This document shows positions 15,091 to 26,724 of a stretch of 50,719 nt of DNA, one piece after another (positions within the stretch are counted from its first letter, which is position 1; every line of letters begins with the position of its first letter). The notes beneath the pieces were generated by a model. It was not told the DNA's origin. It did no database searches and saw only the letters and a program-made list of their open reading frames with translations. This stretch comes from an uncultured Oscillospiraceae bacterium. Its GTDB lineage: Bacteria > Bacillota > Clostridia > Oscillospirales > Oscillospiraceae. The stretch lies in the NCBI GenBank assembly GCA_947584295.1, contig CANPWM010000010.1, positions 1 through 50,719 of the forward strand. The letters are read 5' to 3'. The translations under genes and the position numbers were made by a program.

Positions 15091-17298
15091 TTGAAGAATA
15101 CAATCATCAACGAATTCAAGCGGCAGCTCCCCTGTGACTGGGAGCCGACCCCAGAGCAGCTTGAGGTGCTTGAGCGGCTTTGTGAATATGCCGGGGAAAA
15201 GGACTATTCAATCAACGGACATTTTGACACTTCTTTTTTCGAGGCGGTAAACAACAAGCTGGCCTTAAACAGAGCCGCGTATCAACACATTCTTGACGAG
15301 GCCTTTTTGGAGAAAATCACCCTGAATTATTTGTTGAAGGTTGAGATCAAGACGTATCTTGACAGCGCGGATCCCATAGGCTTTACAAGGTTCCTCAACA
15401 CGAACGGCATTATGTCCGATTCGTTGACGCGCGCTTTTCAGCCGGTTTCTCACCAAGTGACAATGCGCGCCTTGAATGACCTGATAAGCGCCGATGACCA
15501 TTACAAAGATGTCCTCTGCTCAATTTTTTCTCGTTACAGCTTCAACCTTTTCCCCCGGCAATGTACCTACGACTTCTTCTCCGGCCTCAGCCATACGCCT
15601 GTCGATTATTACGAATTTTTGGGGGACTTGTATCCTGACATCGGGGCGCGGGATCACGCTCTTGGAATCATTGATGTTCCCGAAAGTTATTTTTTGCACG
15701 GGTATGACGCGGGCTGTAATCGCGTCCTCTATGAGATCCGCGAAATGTTTTCGTCCCTCAATAACCATTGTGACCTAATGATCTATATCCCTCCTATTCG
15801 GACTGCCACAGAGGACTATCAATGGCGGCTGTACGCCGACTGTGTTTTATTTGCCGAAAAGCATAAAAAGGAGCGTATTGATAAGACCTATTTCCGATGG
15901 AAAAAAATAGGCGAACAAACGGTTGAGTATATCAGCCAAGTGATCCCCTATAACGCCGAGTTTGATTACGCGTTTCAGGGGTTCGTTTTCAAAGACTGCT
16001 TCGTTATAGAGGACGGGCATGACCCCTACTCTCTGCTTCTGGTTCTTGAAAAAAATGTGCGGGACGAGCGATCCATCAACTGTCCCGCTTGTAGAACGAG
16101 CAATGTTCAGGGGAACTCTTACCCCATCTTGAACGTAAAGAGCTGGGAATGTAAAAATCCTCTTTGCCCAGACAGGAGCAAGTATGATCGCGGGAAACGG
16201 TACGCGTTTATGTCGCTCTTTCGGCAAAAGGAGATGATGAATGACGCAAACGTTATCCCCCTGTCGTCCATTTCCAAATGGCATTTGGACTGTCAGAAGG
16301 CGGCCTCAAAAGACGAGGCGCTGGTCATGGCCGTGCGCCATTACAGCTGCGTGGGGGACACGGTCACAGTAGTCTCAGAACACGGCTGCGCGATAAATGT
16401 ACCAGACCGCCTCATAGAACAGCGGGCCTTCCGCCCTGCCCCTAAAGCCGATTTGTTGTCTAACTTCAAGAGCGCAAGCTATTTTTATCGCTATATCCAA
16501 TACAACGATAGAGCGCCGAAAGGATCTGTTTCTTGGCAGCAGCGCAAAGCGAAGCTATACTGCGGGGACGCCTTAGATGTCCTGCGGGGGTTCCCCGACG
16601 GGCTGTTTGACGGCGCGGTTACTTCTCCGCCATATTACAACGCCAAATCGTATTCTCAGTGGCCAAATATCTACTGCTATCTGTACGATATGTATAATAT
16701 CAATTTAGAAGTATTCAGGACAATGAAGGAAGGCGGTGTTTACCTTTATAACATCTTTGACTGCTTCGATAACGAGAACAATATCGTTCTATCGGCGATG
16801 GGAACCAAGCGAATGATCCTGGGCGCGTATATGATTGATATTTTTGAGCGGATCGGCTTTACCGTTCAGGGCAACATCATATGGAACAAGGGCGAGATCC
16901 AGGGGAACAGAAGCTTTAACCAGGGGAATCTCACCCCGTACTATCAAGCGCCCCTAAATTGTTGGGAGCATATCATCATATTGTCAAAGGGGCGGCCAAA
17001 CCCAAAGTTTTCTTCGCTCTGTTCAACGATAGAAGATATCCGGCCGGTTATAAAAATAGTCCACGGGAAAAATGTGCTGGGACACGACGCGCCTTTCCCC
17101 AAGGATATCCCGAATTTGCTCTTAAGATATATGGACGAGCGGGACATTGTACTCGACCCATTCTTAGGGAGCGGCACCACCTGCATCGCTTCCAACGAAA
17201 AAAACATCGGTTCCGTAGGCATCGAAAAAAGCGAGAAATATTTTCAGCTCTGCAAAACGCTTATGGAAAATAATCAGTTAGGGATCGGAGCCATATAA
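15091..17298 (+). CDS. Beta-class DNA methyltransferase (N4-cytosine or N6-adenine) with long N-terminal domain
   Basis: The C-terminal third has motif IV TSPPYY (residues 511-516) before the AdoMet-binding motif I DPFLGSGTT (689-697), the order of beta-class amino-methyltransferases; S-P-P-Y is most common in N4-cytosine enzymes. About 500 residues precede it, unusually long, with a probable zinc ribbon C331-x2-C334 ... C354-x4-C359. I place the start at TTG 15091, because the frame further upstream is antisense to the XRE gene and the promoter lies at 15016-15044. This gives 735 residues. The N-terminal part has no motif I recognise; it may hold target recognition. GC is about 48%, well below the flanks. 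Confidence 0.85.
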   Translation: MKNTIINEFKRQLPCDWEPTPEQLEVLERLCEYAGEKDYSINGHFDTSFFEAVNNKLALNRAAYQHILDEAFLEKITLNYLLKVEIKTYLDSADPIGFTRFLNTNGIMSDSLTRAFQPVSHQVTMRALNDLISADDHYKDVLCSIFSRYSFNLFPRQCTYDFFSGLSHTPVDYYEFLGDLYPDIGARDHALGIIDVPESYFLHGYDAGCNRVLYEIREMFSSLNNHCDLMIYIPPIRTATEDYQWRLYADCVLFAEKHKKERIDKTYFRWKKIGEQTVEYISQVIPYNAEFDYAFQGFVFKDCFVIEDGHDPYSLLLVLEKNVRDERSINCPACRTSNVQGNSYPILNVKSWECKNPLCPDRSKYDRGKRYAFMSLFRQKEMMNDANVIPLSSISKWHLDCQKAASKDEALVMAVRHYSCVGDTVTVVSEHGCAINVPDRLIEQRAFRPAPKADLLSNFKSASYFYRYIQYNDRAPKGSVSWQQRKAKLYCGDALDVLRGFPDGLFDGAVTSPPYYNAKSYSQWPNIYCYLYDMYNINLEVFRTMKEGGVYLYNIFDCFDNENNIVLSAMGTKRMILGAYMIDIFERIGFTVQGNIIWNKGEIQGNRSFNQGNLTPYYQAPLNCWEHIIILSKGRPNPKFSSLCSTIEDIRPVIKIVHGKNVLGHDAPFPKDIPNLLLRYMDERDIVLDPFLGSGTTCIASNEKNIGSVGIEKSEKYFQLCKTLMENNQLGIGAI

Positions 17299-17310
17299 TA
17301 CCCATTGAAT

Positions 17311-17340
17311 AAAGGGATTGGTTAGACGCCAATCCCTTTT
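17311..17340 (+). terminator. Terminator of the methyltransferase gene
   Basis: AAAGGGATTGG at 17311-17321 pairs exactly with 17329-17339 across a 7-base loop, ending in CCCTTTT. Confidence 0.8.
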
Positions 17341-17432
17341 GACATTGTATAGTCACGATATATCACACTTTTCCTATCAAGCGCCGGGCCGGTCTTTCCT
17401 CTCCATACGAAAACGCCTTGGCGGGGCCGGTG

Positions 17433-17828
17433 TCATTCAAACCGATCCCGGGCGTACATCACGGGCAGCAGCTCCCGGAGCCGGTAGCTGACGTACCGCC
17501 CGTCGGCGCGGGCGCAGAGCAGCTCCATCTCCGGGGAAAACTCGGAAAACGCCTGGCGGCAGATGCCGCAGGGGGTGCAGTAGTCGGCGCTCTCGGCGGA
17601 GTACACCGCCAGCCGCCGGAAGCTCCGCTTCCCCAGGGAGACCGCCTGGCAAAGCGCCGCCCGTTCGGCGCAGATGGAGGTTCCCAGGGCCGCGTTTTCC
17701 ACGTTACAGCCCGTCACCACCGTCCCGTCAGAACACTCCAGCGCCGCCCCAAAGGTGCGGTTGGAGTAGGGGGCGTAGGATCGTTTCGCCGCCTCAACGG
17801 CCCTGTTGATAAGCTCTCTGTCCGTCAT
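17433..17828 (-). CDS. cdd: Cytidine deaminase
   Basis: A 131-residue tetrameric-type cytidine deaminase. It has the GCNVENAALGTSICAERAAL motif with zinc ligand C53 and catalytic E55, and the PCGICRQ motif with zinc ligands C87 and C90. It converts cytidine and deoxycytidine to uridines in pyrimidine salvage. Size and residues are normal. It is last in the minus-strand series secA, pgeF, solute-binding protein, cdd, with a 52-base gap to the preceding gene. It borders the restriction-modification island. Confidence 0.96.
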   Translation of the reverse strand: MTDRELINRAVEAAKRSYAPYSNRTFGAALECSDGTVVTGCNVENAALGTSICAERAALCQAVSLGKRSFRRLAVYSAESADYCTPCGICRQAFSEFSPEMELLCARADGRYVSYRLRELLPVMYARDRFE

Positions 17829-17880
17829 GGCAAACCCCTCTCTCTATCTATCCTCAGGCGTATGTCCGGCTTCCGTCGCC

Positions 17881-19599
17881 TTACGTCTGGTTTTCCAGGT
17901 TGACCTTCCAGCCAAGGACATTGCGGTAGAGGTTGGATTGGCTGGGATCCACCCCCTCCACCACGCCCACGTGGGTCAGCACGGAGCGCTGCTTATAGCC
18001 GATGGGGACGATGCAGGCGTCCTCGGCGATGTGCAGATCCAGCGCCAGCGCCGCGGCGGAACGGGTCTCCTGATCGGGGGCCGCCAAAAATTCCCGCACC
18101 AGCGGCCTGTACGTGGAGCCGTCGGCGCCGCCGTAGTTGTATTTGCCGTAGAACAGCACGCCCAGGTCGAAGTCCGCCTTCAGCCGCACCTCCGCCAGAT
18201 ACATCTCAAACTCGCCCCGCTGGAGCGCCCGCTGGTAGTTGTCAAAGGTCATACTCACCAGCACCACGTTGATGCCCATGTTCCGCATATCCGTGACGAT
18301 CCGCTGGGCGGCCTCCACCTTGCCGGAGGTCTCGTAGTTGACCACCAGCCGCAGGGTCATGGGGGAGCCCAAATAGTCGATCGCCCCGTCCCCGTCCCTG
18401 TCCTCAAGGCCCGCGCCCAGGGCAAGGCGGTTGAAATTCTGCCGGGAGTAGCCGTAGCCGGCCTCGTCCCGGTCGCTGACAAGCCCCAGGGCGGGGCTGA
18501 TGGCGAAGACGGAGCGCCGCGCGGCGTTCTCAAACACGTCCGAGCAGATGGCGTCCAGATTCACCAGCCTCATCAGCGCCTGACGCACATACACGTCTCT
18601 GGTGGGGCCGCTCTTGCAGTTGAAGCCCAGATACACCATGTCCGTGGTGTCGTAATACCTGGTCTCGTGGACCATGTGAATATTCAGCTTGTCGTTGCCT
18701 GTGGGGTCGTAGCCCACAAAGTCGATGGAGCGGTCGGCAAAGGAGTCGGCCATGTCACCCGTGGCCACTTCCTTCAGGTAGATCACCTGCAGGGAACCGG
18801 CCTTGTAGTCCCGGTGGCCGGTGAAGGCTGCCAGCTTCCCGCCGCTGTAATAATAGGGCCCGGTACCCACGGGGCCGGAGAAGGTCGGGGCCGCCGTCTG
18901 CGCGGTGGAGGTATCGCCCGTAGTGTCCCCCGTGGTGTCGTCCGCGCCGGAGGTGTCGCCGGTGGTGTCCCCCGCCGGGGCGGGCGGCTGGGCGGTGAAG
19001 GCGGGATCCTTGATGACCGGCACATCAAGCAGGGACGCCAGCATATAATTGGCGTTTTTCAGCTTGATCTGCGCCGTCAGCTCCCCCGTCTCGCTGACGG
19101 AGGCGATATCCTCCAGGCGGGTGGAAAATTTGGCGGACGCCCGGGCGGTGTTCAGGGAGTAGACCACGTCATGGGCCGTCAGGCGCGTGCCGTCGTGGAA
19201 ATAGACGTCCCCCCGCACCGTCAGCGTATAGGTCACGCCGTCCTGCGTCTCCAGGCTCTCGCAGAGCACCGGCTCCGGCGTCAGAGTGGAGGACAGGGAG
19301 AAAAGCCCCTCGTAGAGAAGGCCGAAAAGCTGTTCGTTGTAATAGTCGGTGCCGCTCAGGGGGTCAAAGGATCCCTGGGGGTTATAGTTGACGGAAAAAA
19401 CGTTGTCCGCCTTGGTGTAGCCGTCGCCGCCGGGCAGCGTCTCCGGGGCGGTGGTATCCCTTCCGCCGGGGCCGGTGTCCGTACCCGTGTCCTCCGTAGG
19501 CCGGTTCTGTCCGAAGGGCAGAACCATCTCCTCACAGCCCGTCAAGAGCAGGATCAGGGCCAGCGCCAGGGCGGCCAGTTTACTGTATTTGAGCCTCAC
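17881..19599 (-). CDS. Family 5 (peptide/nickel-type) solute-binding lipoprotein
   Basis: A 572-residue lipoprotein with an N-terminal signal and lipobox LLTGC (Cys22), then a linker rich in Asp, Thr and Gly. The SBP_bac_5 fold is visible: FDPLSGTDYYNEQLFGLLYEGL, VYFHDGTRLTAHDVVYSLN and YVRQALMRLVNLDAI. An extra low-complexity insert at about residues 195-230 has repeats of G-D-T-x-G and is not part of the family. It starts with GTG, with GGAGG seven bases upstream. It would capture peptides or similar ligands for an ABC transporter, but no permease or ATPase genes are adjacent. Confidence 0.88.
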   Translation of the reverse strand: MRLKYSKLAALALALILLLTGCEEMVLPFGQNRPTEDTGTDTGPGGRDTTAPETLPGGDGYTKADNVFSVNYNPQGSFDPLSGTDYYNEQLFGLLYEGLFSLSSTLTPEPVLCESLETQDGVTYTLTVRGDVYFHDGTRLTAHDVVYSLNTARASAKFSTRLEDIASVSETGELTAQIKLKNANYMLASLLDVPVIKDPAFTAQPPAPAGDTTGDTSGADDTTGDTTGDTSTAQTAAPTFSGPVGTGPYYYSGGKLAAFTGHRDYKAGSLQVIYLKEVATGDMADSFADRSIDFVGYDPTGNDKLNIHMVHETRYYDTTDMVYLGFNCKSGPTRDVYVRQALMRLVNLDAICSDVFENAARRSVFAISPALGLVSDRDEAGYGYSRQNFNRLALGAGLEDRDGDGAIDYLGSPMTLRLVVNYETSGKVEAAQRIVTDMRNMGINVVLVSMTFDNYQRALQRGEFEMYLAEVRLKADFDLGVLFYGKYNYGGADGSTYRPLVREFLAAPDQETRSAAALALDLHIAEDACIVPIGYKQRSVLTHVGVVEGVDPSQSNLYRNVLGWKVNLENQT

Positions 19600-19644
19600 G
19601 GCTTTACCTCCGTTTTTCTCTATGCTGAGGGGTCGTCCCGGCCC

Positions 19645-20439
19645 TCACGTCAGGGCGATCACCGCCGCCTGGGCGCCGCGCAGGCCCCCGGTGGCCCGGT
19701 GGGACCAGTATTTGTCCGGCCTGCACATGGTGCACTCCTCGGAGACGGCGATATTCCCGGGGCGCACGCCCCGGCGGACAAGCAGCGCCCGGTTCACGCC
19801 CTTGAGATCCACAAAATATTTCTCCCCGTCCCCGCCGGGGCCGTCGATGTACGCCCGTCCCTCATCTCCCAGGACGGCCCTCACCGCCTCCGGCACCTCG
19901 GGGCCTGTCTCAAAGCAGCACCGGGAGATGCACGGCCCTATGGCCGCCCGGATATCCCCCGGGTCACAGCCCAGCCTCTCCATGGCCTCCACCGCCCTCC
20001 CGGCGATATCCGCCACCGTCCCCCGCCACCCGGCGTGGACGGCGGCGACGACCCGCCTTACTGGGTCGCACAGCAGTATCGGCACGCAGTCGGCGGTGAA
20101 AACGATGAGGCCAAGCCCCGGCTCGTCGGTGATAAGCCCATCGCAGGCATAGGGGAGCGGGTCAAACGGCTCCCGGGCGTCCCGGCCTGTGACGTATTTG
20201 ACAGCCGCCTCATGGACTTGCCTTGTAAAGCAGAGCTTTTCGATCCCCAGGGCCGCCTTGAGACGGCGGTAATTCTCCCGCACCGCCTCCGGCTCGTCGC
20301 CCCGGTTCTCCCCCAGGTTCAGGCTCTCAAAGCTGCCCCGGCTCACTCCGCCGAAGCGGGTGGTGAAACCGTGGGGAAAGGGTATGTTGGGCGCGGCCAT
20401 CAGCGGAAGGCCGTTAAAATTCTTTTCAATAAGATCCAT
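19645..20439 (-). CDS. pgeF: Purine nucleoside phosphorylase/laccase-domain protein (PgeF/YfiH)
   Basis: DUF152/YfiH family, 264 residues from the ATG at 20439; an in-frame TTG at 20454 is an alternative. Family motifs are present: HGFTTRFGGVSRGSFESLNLG at the N-terminus, CFTRQVHEAAV, the metal-binding VAAVHAGWRGTV and GPCISRCCFETGPEV. These proteins were annotated as polyphenol oxidases; they act as adenosine/purine nucleoside phosphorylases and remove mis-incorporated L-Ser from peptidoglycan precursors in E. coli. It lies between secA and the solute-binding lipoprotein. Confidence 0.92.
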   Translation of the reverse strand: MDLIEKNFNGLPLMAAPNIPFPHGFTTRFGGVSRGSFESLNLGENRGDEPEAVRENYRRLKAALGIEKLCFTRQVHEAAVKYVTGRDAREPFDPLPYACDGLITDEPGLGLIVFTADCVPILLCDPVRRVVAAVHAGWRGTVADIAGRAVEAMERLGCDPGDIRAAIGPCISRCCFETGPEVPEAVRAVLGDEGRAYIDGPGGDGEKYFVDLKGVNRALLVRRGVRPGNIAVSEECTMCRPDKYWSHRATGGLRGAQAAVIALT

Positions 20440-20518
20440 ATGCCTAAAATCCAAAAATTTTTCCGCTCGGTGGCCCTCCGCCGGACAAAAGCCGCTTAAA
20501 GGAGAACTTCGGGCCGGT

Positions 20519-23326
<2,808 letters not shown>

Positions 23327-23370
23327 GGCAGTATACCTTTCGCAAAATGTTTTCGATGTTTCTATCTTTT

Positions 23371-23400
23371 AAGGTGTATCCTTATAAGGCGTATCCTTAT
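23371..23400 (-). repeat. 15-bp tandem duplication in the secA leader
   Basis: AAGGTGTATCCTTAT (23371-23385) is followed directly by AAGGCGTATCCTTAT. Each unit is itself a small hairpin (AAGG...CCTT). Both lie between the secA transcription start and the start codon. Confidence 0.7.
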
Positions 23401-23416
23401 TTATGCTCATTCGGAT

Positions 23417-23425
23417 ATTATAGCA
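23417..23425 (-). promoter_or_regulatory. Extended -10 promoter of secA
   Basis: TGCTATAAT on the minus strand (23425-23417) is a perfect extended -10 box; there is no clear -35. The leader is about 85 bases. Confidence 0.65.
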
Positions 23426-23554
23426 TATCCCGCCTTTAAAATAAAGAAGATTTATGGCCTCCCGCCGGATTTACAAAATGTTCACATTTGCCCGCCGCCT
23501 ATCCTGTATAATTTTATTCCATCAAAATAGCCTTTTTGCAAAGGGGAACCTCCT

Positions 23555-24583
23555 ATGAAAAAAAGTAAGCTTCTCTGCCTGCTCCTGGCGCTGGCGTTGA
23601 CGCTGGCGCTGGCCTCCTGCCAGCGGGGCGCCTCCGACGACACCTCCGGCGATACTGCCAACGGCACTGGCGACACCTCCGGCGACACCGGCGGCAGCTC
23701 CCTCCCCGACTACACCGTTCTGTCCGAGGGCCTGGACGAAAACGGGTTCTACCAGGGGATCCGGGCGCTGGATTTCGTGACGCTCCCGGCCTTTGAGGAC
23801 GTGGTCCTCCCGGAATTCCCCCAGGTCTATGACCGGGCCATCGCCGACGGGGACTTTGTGAACATCGACTATGTGGGCAGTGTGGACGGCGTGGAGTTTG
23901 AGGGCGGCAGCACCGGCGGCGCGGGCTACGACATCGTGGTGGGCTACACCAGCTTCATCGACGACTTCATCGAGCAGCTCAAGGGCCACAAGCCCGGCGA
24001 GAATTTCGATATCGAGGTCACCTTCCCGGATCCCTACCAGAGCGAGGATCTGGCGGGCAAGGACGCGGTATTCAACATCACCGTCAACTACATCTGGGAT
24101 ATCGCCGAGGACGCGGCCCGCGCCATCGGCTTTGAGAGCCTCGACCACATGGCCCGTTACGTGGCCTACAACGGCGTGGGCGTGGAGCAGGTCACCAGCA
24201 ATTCAGAGGTCACCGTATTCCTCAGCTCCTCCCAGTGCAGCGACGTCCCCCAGGCCGTCACCGACGCCGTCCGGGCCTCCATGAAGGCCCAGATCGAGCT
24301 TGACGCGGCCCGCTACGGCGTGGACGCCGACACCTACGTGCAGTACATGATCGGCGCCTCCAGCCTGGACGAGTACCTGGAGGTCCAGACCCCCTTCCGG
24401 GTCCAGCAGGACATGATCTTCCAGGCCGTGGCCGAGCAGGAGGGCCTCACCGCCACCGACGAGGACATCACCGCCAACGAGTACGAATCCTATGTGGACG
24501 TCTACGGCAAGCCCTTCGTGCTGTACTCCCTGCTCCAGAACAAGGTCATGGATCTTATCTCCCAGCGCCTCCTGGGCGAGTAA
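23555..24583 (+). CDS. Secreted trigger-factor-like FKBP peptidyl-prolyl isomerase lipoprotein
   Basis: The 342-residue protein has a lipoprotein signal (LALASC, Cys22), a D/T/G-rich linker, then a trigger-factor-type FKBP domain from about residue 88 (GDFVNIDYVGSVDGVEFEGG ... DDFIEQLKGHKPGENFDIEV) and a helical C-terminal part like the trigger-factor chaperone arm. Ordinary trigger factor is cytosolic and has a ribosome-binding domain; here that domain is replaced by a lipid anchor. The likely role is folding proteins outside the membrane. It is divergent from secA, which fits a role in export. The start has AAAGGGGA upstream and a TATAAT at 23507-23512. Confidence 0.87.
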   Translation: MKKSKLLCLLLALALTLALASCQRGASDDTSGDTANGTGDTSGDTGGSSLPDYTVLSEGLDENGFYQGIRALDFVTLPAFEDVVLPEFPQVYDRAIADGDFVNIDYVGSVDGVEFEGGSTGGAGYDIVVGYTSFIDDFIEQLKGHKPGENFDIEVTFPDPYQSEDLAGKDAVFNITVNYIWDIAEDAARAIGFESLDHMARYVAYNGVGVEQVTSNSEVTVFLSSSQCSDVPQAVTDAVRASMKAQIELDAARYGVDADTYVQYMIGASSLDEYLEVQTPFRVQQDMIFQAVAEQEGLTATDEDITANEYESYVDVYGKPFVLYSLLQNKVMDLISQRLLGE

Positions 24584-24602
24584 AATCCCCCATACAGCCT
24601 CA

Positions 24603-24638
24603 ATCGCCGCCCGGTTCCGGGCGGCGATTTGTTTGTTT
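24603..24638 (+). terminator. Terminator of the foldase gene
   Basis: ATCGCCGCCCGG and its exact complement form a 12-bp stem with a 2-base gap, followed by TTGTTTGTTT. Confidence 0.85.
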
Positions 24639-24662
24639 ATAGTCTTTTCGTTTTACGCGGCC

Positions 24663-26390
24663 TTATTTCCCCAGGCCCATGGCCCACTCGGCGTAGAGGG
24701 CGGTCTTTGTCCGGGCCTCCTCCATGTTCTCGCCCCGGCACAGGACGTATACCTTCACCTTCGGCTCGGTGCCGGAGGGCCGGACGATGAGAACGGTGCC
24801 GTCGGCAAGGACGAAGGACAGCACGTTGGAGCCGGAAAGCTCCATCTTCTCCACCTTCCCGGTGGCGGCGTCCCGCTCCGAGCCGTCGGCGTAATCCCGG
24901 TAGAGCTTCACGTTCTGCCCGGCGATCTGGGCGGGAGGCGTGGCCCGCAGGCCGTCCATCAGGGCCTTCATCTTCTTCTGCCCGTCAAGGCCCGGCATCA
25001 CCAGGTTCAGGGTCTTCTCCAGGTAAGCGCCGTACTTCTCATAGAGCGCGTCCAGCGCGTCCACCAGGGCGATGCCCTGGGAGGCGTACCAGGCCGCCAT
25101 CTCGCAGATCATCAGGGAGGCGGTGACGGCGTCCTTGTCCCGGACGTAGTCGCCGAACATATAGCCGTAGGACTCCTCAAAGGAGAAGATCACCTTCCCC
25201 TGCCCGGACTCCTCCAGGGCGTTCTTCTTCTCCGCCAGGAACTTAAAGCCGGTGAAGGTGTCATAGAACTGCAATCCGTTCTTCTCCGCCACGGCGCGGG
25301 CCATCTCCGAGGAGACGATGGACTTCAGGGCCGCCGGGTTCTTGGGCATGGTACCGGCCCGCTGCTTGGCGCCGATGATGTAGTCCAGCAGGAGAACGCC
25401 CGTCTGGTTGCCGGTGAAGGGGATAAACTTCCCGTCGTGATCCCGAACCATGATGCCCACCCGGTCGGCGTCGGGGTCGGAACCCAGGATAAAGTCCGCG
25501 CCCACCTTGTCGGCCAGCTCGATGCACAGGTAGAAGCCCTCCGGGTTCTCCGGGTTGGGGGACTTGACGGTGGGGAAATCCCCGTCCTTGATCATCTGCT
25601 GGGGTTCGCAGTACACTTTCTTCAGGCCCATACGGCGCAGGGCCTCGGGGATCAGCTTCATGCCGGTGCCGTGGAAGGGGGTATAGACCATCTTGAAGCT
25701 GTCGGCCACCTGGGCGATCAGGGCCGGGTCGTTCTGCTGGGCCATGACGTTGGCCAGGAACGCCTCGTCCGTCTCGTGGCCCATGAGGACGATCTTCCCT
25801 TCCCGGAGGGCGGCGTCGAAGTCCATGGTCTTGACGCAGTCAAAAACGTCCAGCTTCGCCATCTTGGAGGCCACCTCGTCGGCGTGCTTGGGGGGGAGCT
25901 GAGCGCCGTCCTCCCAGTAGACCTTGTAGCCGTTGTACTCCTTGGGGTTGTGGGAGGCGGTGATGTTGATACCGGCGATGCACTTATACTCCCGGATCGC
26001 GAAGGACAGCTCCGGGGTGGGGCGCATATCGTCAAAGAGCCGCACGAAGATCCCGTTGGCGGCCATCACCCTGGCGGCCTCGTGGGCAAACGTCTCGGAG
26101 TTGTTGCGGCAGTCGTAGCAGACGGCCACGCCGCGCTTCGCCGCCTCCGGCCCCTCGGCCAGAATCACCTGGGCGAAGGCCTGGGTGGTGTGGCGGATCA
26201 CGTGGACGTTCATGCGGTTAAGGCCCACGGCCATGGTGCCGCGCAGGCCCGCGGTGCCAAACTCAAGCTGGGCGATGAAGCGGGATTCTATCTCCTTCTC
26301 GTCCCCGGCGATGGCCTGGAGCTCCGCCTTCTCCTGGGCGGACAGGGCGGGGGAATTCAGCCATTTCTCGTAGGATTCACGGTAGCTCAT
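24663..26390 (-). CDS. Phosphoglucomutase / phosphohexomutase
   Basis: A 575-residue alpha-D-phosphohexomutase of the Bacillus PgcA type. It has the phospho-Ser loop NITASHNPKEYNGYKVY (Ser146), the metal-binding DPDADR, the sugar-binding EESYGY and the C-terminal phosphate-binding RPSGTEPKVKVY. It interconverts glucose-1-phosphate and glucose-6-phosphate for cell-wall glycans and glycogen. I set the start at ATG 26390 with GAGGAGG nine bases upstream; longer readings run into the DUF2007 gene, which it overlaps by 14 bases. It closes the operon rlmH-DUF2007-pgm. Confidence 0.95.
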   Translation of the reverse strand: MSYRESYEKWLNSPALSAQEKAELQAIAGDEKEIESRFIAQLEFGTAGLRGTMAVGLNRMNVHVIRHTTQAFAQVILAEGPEAAKRGVAVCYDCRNNSETFAHEAARVMAANGIFVRLFDDMRPTPELSFAIREYKCIAGINITASHNPKEYNGYKVYWEDGAQLPPKHADEVASKMAKLDVFDCVKTMDFDAALREGKIVLMGHETDEAFLANVMAQQNDPALIAQVADSFKMVYTPFHGTGMKLIPEALRRMGLKKVYCEPQQMIKDGDFPTVKSPNPENPEGFYLCIELADKVGADFILGSDPDADRVGIMVRDHDGKFIPFTGNQTGVLLLDYIIGAKQRAGTMPKNPAALKSIVSSEMARAVAEKNGLQFYDTFTGFKFLAEKKNALEESGQGKVIFSFEESYGYMFGDYVRDKDAVTASLMICEMAAWYASQGIALVDALDALYEKYGAYLEKTLNLVMPGLDGQKKMKALMDGLRATPPAQIAGQNVKLYRDYADGSERDAATGKVEKMELSGSNVLSFVLADGTVLIVRPSGTEPKVKVYVLCRGENMEEARTKTALYAEWAMGLGK

Positions 26391-26724
26391 TTTGATTTTC
26401 CTCCTCATATATAATTTCATTTTCAGATCCGTTTTCAGACGGTTCAAGTAACTTTTTCGCGTCCTCAAGCATACTCTCGGGGACGAAAATATCCATTCCA
26501 AAGCCGGACTGCCCCAGCACCACCTTCCCCAGCAGCCCGTCCTGGGGGTAGCGGCCCACACTGGGTACGCCGTAGGCCCACAGCATATTGCGCCGCAGGG
26601 CCAGCTCCGTCTCACTGCCGAAGGCCCGCTCCAAAAGGGCGGGCGTCTCCGGCTGGCCGGAGGCCGTCACCGGCCAGTTCCCGGTGACGCCGGAGGTAAA
26701 TCTAAAGCTCCATTCCCCGCTCAT
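26377..26724 (-). CDS. DUF2007-family small protein
   Basis: A 115-residue protein beginning MSGEWSFRFTSGVTG. The core resembles DUF2007 proteins (LLERAFGSETELALRRNMLW followed by G-K-V-V-L-G-x-S-G-F-G-M-D-I-F-V-P and an acidic helix). Function is unknown; DUF2007 has been called a putative signal-transducing domain. Its ATG overlaps the rlmH stop (ATGA), and its end overlaps the phosphoglucomutase start by 14 bases, so translation of all three is probably coupled. Confidence 0.75.
   Translation of the reverse strand: MSGEWSFRFTSGVTGNWPVTASGQPETPALLERAFGSETELALRRNMLWAYGVPSVGRYPQDGLLGKVVLGQSGFGMDIFVPESMLEDAKKLLEPSENGSENEIIYEEENQNELP

Noticed and set aside
17806..20499. An 897-codon open frame on the plus strand
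   Set aside because: It is antisense to cdd, the solute-binding lipoprotein and pgeF, has the composition of a GC-rich shadow frame, and shows no domain.
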